Shown piece by piece: positions 5,987 through 10,552 of a stretch of DNA of 10,552 bases. This DNA is from Gammaproteobacteria bacterium. Its GTDB lineage: Bacteria > Pseudomonadota > Gammaproteobacteria > Steroidobacterales > Steroidobacteraceae. The position numbers and the translations under genes were made by a program. The DNA is taken from contig VBNP01000150.1 of NCBI GenBank assembly GCA_005877965.1, forward strand, positions 6,601 to 17,152, written 5' to 3'. Under the pieces are notes generated by a model. It made no database searches and was not told the origin of the DNA. It saw only the letters and a list, made by a program, of their open reading frames with translations. Each line of letters opens with the position of its first letter. Position 1 is the first letter of the stretch.

Positions 5987-7038
5987 CCGCCTCCGGCGTC
6001 GATAGCTGGTACCACGAGAAAGAATCGGCCTGGCTGTACCGGCGGGTCGCCGCCGCAGAGCCCGATCCCACAAGACGCGAACTGTTCCTGAAGCTCGCCG
6101 CGGCCGCGGAAGAGCAGGCGGGGAAATGGCAGCTGGCCGCGCGGCGCGCGGACCCGGGCGCACACGCCGGCGAGCGCGTGTTCGTGCCCGCGCTGCGCGC
6201 GCGCATCGTGGCGCGTCTGCTGTCACGCTTCGATCCGCGCTCCCTGCGTGCGGTGCTCGCGGCCATGAAGCTGCGCGGCCTGTCGGTCTACAGCGCCCCG
6301 GCGAGCGTGGCCGGGCACCCGATGCCGACCACGCTCGCGGAAGTCGGTGCGCGCCATCGCAGCGCCCTCGGCGGGAGTCTGCGGGCCGGCGTGTTCGGGG
6401 TGAACGACGGGCTGGTGTCGAACGCCAGTCTGGTGCTCGGTGTCGCGGGTGCGGGCGCGGCCGGCGGCTACGTACTGACCACCGGTGTGGCGGGACTGCT
6501 CGCCGGCGCGCTCTCCATGGCGGCGGGGGAGTATGTCTCGGTGCGTTCGCAGCGCGAGATGTACGAATACCAGATTGCGCTCGAGCGCGAGGAGCTCGCC
6601 GAGTACCCGCAGGAAGAGGCCGAAGAGCTCGCGCTCATTTACCAGGCGCGTGGCGTGGATCTCACCCGGGCCCGCGAGGTGAGCCAGGCGTTGCTGGCGC
6701 GCCCGCAGCAGGCGCTCGAGGTACTCGCGCGCGAGGAGCTCGGCCTCAATCCCGATGACCTGGGCTCCCCGTGGCGCGCGGCCAGCGCCTCGTTCGTCGC
6801 GTTCGCCGCCGGCGCCGCCCTGCCTCTCATCCCCTTCCTCGCAGGCCTCGCCGGCGTGCGCGCCATCGCCACCGTGGCCGGGGTCACGCTCACGGCTCTC
6901 TTCGCCGTCGGCCTGGGACTGTCGCTGTTCACCGGGCGCGATGCGCTGCGCGGCGCGCTGCGCATGGTGCTGATCGGCGGCGGCGCGGGGGCGCTGAGCT
7001 TCCTCGTCGGGCGGGCCCTCGGGGTCGTGATCGGCTGA
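5983..7038 (+). CDS. VIT1/CCC1-family iron/manganese transporter with N-terminal ferritin-like segment
   Basis: The 351-residue inner-membrane protein belongs to the VIT1/CCC1 family, whose members move Fe(II) or Mn(II) out of the cytoplasm. Residues about 1-60 form the first helix pair of a ferritin-like (rubrerythrin/MbfA-type) domain, with HEKESAWLYRR and AAEEQAGKW. The VIT domain starts near residue 129 with the hallmark GSLRAGVFGVNDGLVSN. It continues with GVAGLLAGALSMAAGEYVS, an acidic cytoplasmic helical hairpin (EREELAEYPQEEAEE), and three further hydrophobic segments from about residue 270 to the end. The TTG at 5983 is the only upstream start that keeps the ferritin-like helix; it overlaps the preceding TGA as TTGA. 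Related fusion proteins, as I remember them, have ExxH in the second helix, whereas here the matching positions are Ala and Gln, so the di-iron site may be lost. Substrate is inferred from family only. Confidence 0.88.
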   Translation: MTASGVDSWYHEKESAWLYRRVAAAEPDPTRRELFLKLAAAAEEQAGKWQLAARRADPGAHAGERVFVPALRARIVARLLSRFDPRSLRAVLAAMKLRGLSVYSAPASVAGHPMPTTLAEVGARHRSALGGSLRAGVFGVNDGLVSNASLVLGVAGAGAAGGYVLTTGVAGLLAGALSMAAGEYVSVRSQREMYEYQIALEREELAEYPQEEAEELALIYQARGVDLTRAREVSQALLARPQQALEVLAREELGLNPDDLGSPWRAASASFVAFAAGAALPLIPFLAGLAGVRAIATVAGVTLTALFAVGLGLSLFTGRDALRGALRMVLIGGGAGALSFLVGRALGVVIG

Positions 7039-7058
7039 CGGGCTCACCTCGCTTAGGG

Positions 7059-7087
7059 CTTGAAAACCTGTGCCACGGCCCCACGCT
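7059..7087 (+). promoter_or_regulatory. sigma-32-type heat-shock promoter upstream of htpX
   Basis: CTTGAAA (7059-7065) is a perfect sigma-32 -35 element, and CCCCACGCT (7079-7087) closely matches the CCCCAT-T -10, with a 13-base spacer within the accepted range. The predicted start near 7094 leaves a leader of about 80 bases. E. coli htpX is a known sigma-32 target, which makes the match more credible. An 8-bp inverted repeat (CACCTCGC 7045-7052, GCGAGGTG 7089-7096) brackets the promoter. Confidence 0.6.
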
Positions 7088-7098
7088 GGCGAGGTGTA

Positions 7099-7124
7099 GG
7101 CCGTAACGGTACAGTGCCGTGGCC
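7099..7124 (+). other. hairpin at the 5' end of the htpX leader
   Basis: GGCC (7099-7102) and ACGG (7106-7109) pair with CCGT (7117-7120) and GGCC (7121-7124) around a 7-base loop, with a 3-base bulge. The structure would sit about 5-30 bases into a message starting near 7094. In longer readthrough RNA, GCCACGGC (7072-7079) could instead pair with GCCGTGGC (7116-7123). No T-tract follows, so it is not a standard terminator. Confidence 0.35.
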
Positions 7125-7148
7125 GAATCGCTTTAGCCTGAACCCCTT

Positions 7149-7163
7149 ACCTTCACCCAAGGT
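7149..7163 (+). promoter_or_regulatory. hairpin that could cover the htpX ribosome binding site
   Basis: ACCTT (7149-7153) and AAGGT (7159-7163) form a perfect 5-bp stem with a CACCC loop. The 3' arm contains AAGG, the only Shine-Dalgarno-like sequence before the htpX ATG at 7175, at about 12 bases spacing. A short, weak stem over the ribosome binding site of a heat-shock gene is the arrangement of an RNA thermometer, but a 5-bp match can arise by chance. Confidence 0.35.
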
Positions 7164-7174
7164 TCATAACCGCC

Positions 7175-8065
7175 ATGAAGCGCATCGTGTTGTTCCTCGC
7201 GACCAACCTCGCGGTGGTCCTGGTGCTGTCGGTCGTAGCCCACCTGCTCGGGCTCGACGCCTGGCTGGCCGTGCACGGCAGCAGTCTCGGGGGCCTGCTG
7301 GTGTTCGCGGCGTTCTTCGGCTTCGCCGGCTCGTTCATCTCGCTCGCCATGTCCAAGTGGATGGCGAAGATGACCATGGGGGTGCGAGTCATTGAGCCCC
7401 CGGGCGATGCCACCGAGCAATGGCTGCTCTCCGTGGTGGAGCATCACGCCCGCGCCGTGGGCGTCGGCATGCCCGAAGTCGGGATCTTCGACTCCCCGGA
7501 ACCGAACGCCTTCGCCACCGGCGCCAGCCGTAACGCCGCGCTGGTCGCGGTGAGCAGCGGGCTGCTGCAGCGCATGAACCGCCAGGAGATCGAGGCGGTG
7601 CTCGGCCACGAGATGACGCACGTCGCCAACGGCGACATGGTGACCCTGACGCTCGTGCAGGGCGTGGTCAACACCTTCGTGATCTTCCTGTCGCGCGTCA
7701 TCGGCAACATCATCGACCGCGCCGTGTTCCGCTCCGACGATGGCCGGGGCGTCGCCTCCTTCGTCACCATCATCGTCCTGCAGCTGTTGCTCGGGATCCT
7801 CGCCAACATGATCGTCATGTGGTTCTCAAGGCGGCGCGAGTTCCGTGCCGACCGCGGCGGCGCGCAGCTCGCCGGGACCGGCAACATGATCGCCGCGCTC
7901 GAGGGGCTGAAGCGGGTGCACGAGCCGCTGCCCTCGCAGCAGTTCTCGGCCTTCGGAATCGCCGGCGGCGGGGGCGGCCTCACGCGCCTGTTCATGAGCC
8001 ACCCGCCGCTCGATGAGCGCATCGCCGCGCTGCGCGCCCTCGGCAGTCCGTTGGGCACCCATTGA
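7175..8065 (+). CDS. htpX: membrane zinc metalloprotease HtpX
   Basis: HtpX is an inner-membrane M48 zinc protease that degrades misfolded membrane proteins together with FtsH. The 296-residue product matches the E. coli length of 293. It has two N-terminal membrane segments (about 4-25 and 38-58) ending in MSKWMAK. A FATGASRNAALVAVS segment precedes the zinc motif HEMTH (145-149), where Glu146 is catalytic. Hydrophobic stretches follow at about 160-180 and 195-217, then the third zinc ligand Glu222 in RREFRAD. The C-terminus carries the typical LFMSHPPLDERIAALR. The ATG at 7175 starts a canonical MKRIVLFLATNLAV. Upstream lie a heat-shock promoter match and a hairpin over the ribosome binding site. 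The next gene overlaps by 4 bases, so heat shock may also raise the two downstream genes. Confidence 0.96.
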   Translation: MKRIVLFLATNLAVVLVLSVVAHLLGLDAWLAVHGSSLGGLLVFAAFFGFAGSFISLAMSKWMAKMTMGVRVIEPPGDATEQWLLSVVEHHARAVGVGMPEVGIFDSPEPNAFATGASRNAALVAVSSGLLQRMNRQEIEAVLGHEMTHVANGDMVTLTLVQGVVNTFVIFLSRVIGNIIDRAVFRSDDGRGVASFVTIIVLQLLLGILANMIVMWFSRRREFRADRGGAQLAGTGNMIAALEGLKRVHEPLPSQQFSAFGIAGGGGGLTRLFMSHPPLDERIAALRALGSPLGTH

Positions 8066-9489
8066 CGGCCGACGCCGCGGGCTTCAGCGCTCAAGTGCGC
8101 GAGCTCCTCGGCGCCGACGCAGTGCTCACTGCGGCGGCGGACTGCGCGCCCTTCCTCACCGATCATCGCCGGCTCTATCAGGGCGCGGCGCTGGCCGTGG
8201 CGCTGCCGCGCTCGGTCGCGCAGGTCTCGCAGCTGCTGGCGTTGTGCCACGCGCAGCGCGTGGGCGTCGTGCCGCACGGCGGCAACACCGGCTACTGCGG
8301 CGGCGCGACCGCGGATGAGTCCGGGCGACAGCTGGTGCTGTCGCTCCAGCGCCTGAACCGCATCCGCAGTCTCGATGCCGCGAACTACTCGCTCATTGCC
8401 GAGGCCGGCTGTGTGCTCGCGCAGGTGCAACGCGCGGCGGACGAAGCCGACCGCTGCTTCCCGCTCAGCCTCGGCTCGGAGGGCAGCTGCCAGATCGGCG
8501 GCAATCTCTCGACCAACGCCGGCGGCCTGAGCGTGCTGCGTTACGGCATGATGCGCGACCTGGTTCTCGGGCTCGAGGTGGTGCTGGCCGACGGCCGCGT
8601 ACTGCCGGCGCTGTCGGGGCTGCGCAAGGACAACACCGGCTACGACGTGCGCTCGCTGTTCCTGGGCGCGGAAGGCACCCTGGGAGTCATCACCGCCGCA
8701 AGCCTCAGGCTCTTCCCGAAGATCCGCGCCCGCGCCACGGCGCTCGCCGCCGTCCCCGAGGTGCGTGCGGCGGTTGAGCTGCTGGCGCGGCTGCGCGACG
8801 CCAGCAGCGATCGCGTGAGCTCCTTCGAGCTCATTCCCCGCATCGGCATCGAGCTCACCACGCGGCACATCGCGGGCGTGAGCGACCCGCTCGACCGGCC
8901 GTACCCGTGGTACGCGCTGTGCGAGCTCGCTGCCAGCCGGGCCGCGGACCCGCTCGATGCGCTGCTGGAGGAAGCGCTCGGCAGCGCCCTCACCGAGGGC
9001 GTGGTGCTGGACGCGGCGGTGGCACGCAGCGAGCGCGAGCGCGCCGCGCTGTGGAAGCTGCGCGAGAGCATCCCCGAGGCGCAGCGCCTGCACGGCGCGG
9101 GCCTGAAGCACGACGTCTCGGTTCCGGTCGCGGCGCTGGCGGAGTTCGTGACGCGCGCCTCGCAGTGGGTGAGCACCAACGTTCCGGACGGGCTGCTCAT
9201 CGCCTACGGCCATGCGGGCGACGGCAACCTGCACTTCAACCTGAGCGCCGCGCCCGGGGCGCAGCGCGAACGCTTCCTGGCGCGCGAGGAGCCGGTACGG
9301 CGCGCGATCCACGACCTGGTGAGCGAGTTCGGCGGCAGCTTCAGCGCCGAGCACGGCATCGGGCGACTCAAGGTGGGCGAGCTCGAGCGCTACACGTCCC
9401 CGGTCGAGCTCGCGCTCATGCGCGCCGTGAAGCGCGCGTTCGACCCGCACGGCATCATGAATCCGGGCAAGGTCCTGCGCGACCAATGA
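8062..9489 (+). CDS. FAD-binding oxidoreductase, D-2-hydroxyglutarate dehydrogenase-like
   Basis: The 475-residue protein belongs to the vanillyl-alcohol-oxidase/GlcD superfamily, which oxidises 2-hydroxy acids with FAD. The FAD-binding half shows PHGGNTGYCGG (71-81), then LGSEGSCQIGGNLSTNAGG, RYGMMRDLVLGLEVVLADG and LFLGAEGTLGVITAASL. The C-terminal half carries the metal site known from D-2-hydroxyglutarate dehydrogenase: His384 and His391 in GHAGDGNLHF, and Glu430 in SAEHGIG. It ends in the family signature DPHGIMNPGKVL. The best guess is oxidation of D-2-hydroxyglutarate or D-lactate, but sequence does not fix the substrate, and a GlcD-type glycolate role is possible. The TTG at 8062 overlaps the htpX stop as TTGA; a GTG at 8095 is the alternative. 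No membrane segment is seen. The next gene overlaps by 4 bases. Confidence 0.9.
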   Translation: MTADAAGFSAQVRELLGADAVLTAAADCAPFLTDHRRLYQGAALAVALPRSVAQVSQLLALCHAQRVGVVPHGGNTGYCGGATADESGRQLVLSLQRLNRIRSLDAANYSLIAEAGCVLAQVQRAADEADRCFPLSLGSEGSCQIGGNLSTNAGGLSVLRYGMMRDLVLGLEVVLADGRVLPALSGLRKDNTGYDVRSLFLGAEGTLGVITAASLRLFPKIRARATALAAVPEVRAAVELLARLRDASSDRVSSFELIPRIGIELTTRHIAGVSDPLDRPYPWYALCELAASRAADPLDALLEEALGSALTEGVVLDAAVARSERERAALWKLRESIPEAQRLHGAGLKHDVSVPVAALAEFVTRASQWVSTNVPDGLLIAYGHAGDGNLHFNLSAAPGAQRERFLAREEPVRRAIHDLVSEFGGSFSAEHGIGRLKVGELERYTSPVELALMRAVKRAFDPHGIMNPGKVLRDQ

Positions 9490-10406
9490 AGGCGCCACGG
9501 ATGGTCTACGCTCGGGTGGCAGGCTGCGCGTTGCTGCTCGGCGGCCTGGCGGCCTGCAGCCGGCACGGCCCCGCAGGCGCGGCGCCCGCGGCCGCCGGCG
9601 CGGACCAGGGTCCGCGTATCGCCATGTCCGCCGACAACGTGCACATCGACTACCGCATCTACGGACACGGCGACCCCGCCGTGGTGCTGGTGCACGGCTG
9701 GGCGAGCGATGCCAACTACTGGAACGCACAGCTGGAGGCTCTCGAGGGGCGCTACACGGTGGTGGCGCTGAACCTCGCCGGCCACGGCGCATCCGGCAGC
9801 AACCGCAGCGACTGGTCGATTGCCAACTACGCGCAGGACGTCGCGGCGGTGGCGCGCCAGATCCCCAACTCACGCCTGGTGCTGGTCGGGCACTCCATGG
9901 GAGCCGCGGTGTCGCTCGCGGCGACTCCGTTGATCGGTACACGCGTGATCGGCGTGGTCGCGGTCGAGGCGCTGCGCTCGGTCGGGCTGCCGCCGCTTAG
10001 CTCCGCCGAGATCGAGCAGCGCGTCGCACCGTTTCGCGCCGACTTCGTAGCCGAGACGCGCAAGCTGGTCGCCGGCTCGCTGTTCACCCGGGACGCCAAC
10101 CCGGCACTGGTGCAGAAGGTGGCCTACGACATGTCACTCGAGCCCCCCGCGATCGCCATCGCGAGCATGCGCGCGCTTCTGTCGATGGATTTCGCGGCGG
10201 TGCTGCCGGGCGTTCACGTGCCGGTGTTCGCCATCAACTCCGATCTGCTGCCGACGGACGCCGCGCGCATCCGCAAGTCCCTTCCGGACTTCACCCTCGA
10301 CGTGCTCGACCACAGCGGCCACTTCCTCATGCTGGAAGCGCCGGCGCGCTTCAACCCACTGCTGCTGAAAGACCTCGAAGCTCTCAGCGCACGCGCCGCT
10401 CACTGA
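9486..10406 (+). CDS. alpha/beta hydrolase, predicted lipoprotein
   Basis: The 306-residue product begins with a lipoprotein signal peptide: a basic start, the hydrophobic stretch VAGCALLLGGLAAC and a lipobox LAAC with Cys24 as the lipid attachment site. It is therefore probably anchored facing the periplasm. An Ala/Gly/Pro linker (about 28-40) leads into an alpha/beta hydrolase. HGWASDANYW supplies the oxyanion-hole region, the nucleophile elbow is GHSMG with Ser137, and the catalytic His is His279 in SGHFLMLEAP. The acid is probably the Asp in INSDLLPTD. These motifs fit an esterase or lipase; the substrate is unknown. The ATG at 9486 overlaps the preceding stop as ATGA, and an in-frame ATG at 9501 keeps the signal peptide too. 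It is the last gene of the htpX group and overlaps a convergent gene by 7 bases. Confidence 0.9.
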   Translation: MKAPRMVYARVAGCALLLGGLAACSRHGPAGAAPAAAGADQGPRIAMSADNVHIDYRIYGHGDPAVVLVHGWASDANYWNAQLEALEGRYTVVALNLAGHGASGSNRSDWSIANYAQDVAAVARQIPNSRLVLVGHSMGAAVSLAATPLIGTRVIGVVAVEALRSVGLPPLSSAEIEQRVAPFRADFVAETRKLVAGSLFTRDANPALVQKVAYDMSLEPPAIAIASMRALLSMDFAAVLPGVHVPVFAINSDLLPTDAARIRKSLPDFTLDVLDHSGHFLMLEAPARFNPLLLKDLEALSARAAH

Positions 10407-10412
10407 GTGAGC
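10398..10412. terminator. palindrome over the stop codons of the convergent gene pair
   Basis: GCTCAC (10398-10403) and GTGAGC (10407-10412) are perfect arms around TGA. The hydrolase stop (10404-10406) is the loop, and the minus-strand stop (10400-10402) lies in the left arm. The 3-base loop and missing T-tract make intrinsic termination doubtful. The repeat may instead result from abutting stop codons. Confidence 0.25.
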
Positions 10413-10552
10413 TCGTCCGAGTCCGGTACCATCGCGCCGCAACGCACTTCGAGCCAGCCCAGCTCGAGCGCGATCTGCTGGGCGCCCATCTGCGCCCACG
10501 CGGTCGCGAAGGGTGTGTCGTGGCCCTGCTCCTGCAGCAGCAGGATGAGAGC
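10400..10552 (-). CDS. 3' end of an unrecognised minus-strand gene (partial)
   Basis: On the minus strand a frame is open from the window edge (10552) to a TGA at 10402-10400, giving the last 50 residues of a protein. It runs from ALILLLQEQG through TAWAQMGAQQIALELGW to a DSDELTQ end. Almost every codon ends in G or C, and the composition (Leu, Ala, Gln, Glu) is that of a soluble helical protein rather than the Arg/Pro-rich shadows common here. No family motif is recognised. The gene converges on the hydrolase gene and overlaps its 3' end by 7 bases. The start and most of the protein lie beyond the window. Confidence 0.55.
   Translation of the reverse strand, partial: ALILLLQEQGHDTPFATAWAQMGAQQIALELGWLEVRCGAMVPDSDELTQ

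Noticed and set aside
5677..6165. Minus-strand frame with a long poly-serine run
   Set aside because: The serines are only the antisense reading of the Asp/Glu-rich tail of the acidic protein gene.
7444..9942. An 832-codon open frame on the minus strand
   Set aside because: It runs antisense through the end of htpX, the whole FAD oxidoreductase and the start of the hydrolase, all of which have clear family motifs. Its translation is Arg/Ala/Gly-rich without motifs. Long antisense frames are expected in DNA where codon third positions are almost all G or C.
1..10552. CRISPR arrays, insertion sequences, attachment sites, tRNA or rRNA genes
   Set aside because: No regularly spaced repeats, transposase-like frames, terminal inverted repeats or RNA gene cores were seen on either strand.

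Overview
The window reads as a compact, GC-rich proteobacterial chromosome segment, most likely from a gammaproteobacterium. The HtpX sequence (membrane start, HEMTH, EFRAD) is of the gamma/beta type, and the small acidic protein resembles a family I know from gammaproteobacteria. Placement in a Steroidobacterales- or Nevskiales-like group is only a guess. There are no tRNAs, rRNAs, insertion sequences or CRISPR arrays, and no gene-free stretch longer than about 140 bases.

Layout. Positions 1-84 hold the last 27 codons of an unrecognised gene. Positions 168-3084 (+) form a tight molybdenum cofactor operon: moaA, moaC, a fused mobA-moaD gene and moaE, all overlapping or nearly touching. MoaA and MoaC make cyclic pyranopterin monophosphate. 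The MoaD part and MoaE form molybdopterin synthase. The MobA part attaches GMP. The Mo-insertion and MoaD-activation genes (moeA, mogA, moeB) are not in the window.

Positions 3104-5570 (-) hold proB and proA, the first two steps of proline synthesis from glutamate. They converge on moaE across a 19-base gap, and both stop codons lie inside one inverted repeat. Divergent from proB, and sharing its -35 region, is a promoter for a small protein with an extremely acidic tail (5645-5986). This gene overlaps by four bases a VIT1/CCC1-type iron/manganese transporter with an N-terminal ferritin-like segment (5983-7038).

Positions 7039-7174 are the control region of the membrane protease gene htpX. 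It contains a good sigma-32-type heat-shock promoter match and a small hairpin that could cover the htpX ribosome binding site. htpX (7175-8065) is followed, with four-base overlaps, by a D-2-hydroxyglutarate dehydrogenase-like FAD oxidoreductase (8062-9489) and a lipoprotein alpha/beta hydrolase (9486-10406). The window ends with the 3' part of an unrecognised minus-strand gene that overlaps the hydrolase tail by seven bases.

Most of the genes are housekeeping. The points most worth a second look are the MobA-MoaD fusion with a possible internal MoaD start, the acidic-tail protein coupled to a VIT transporter with a degenerate ferritin-like motif, the htpX control region, and the face-to-face proB/acidic-gene promoters with a near-leaderless proB start.
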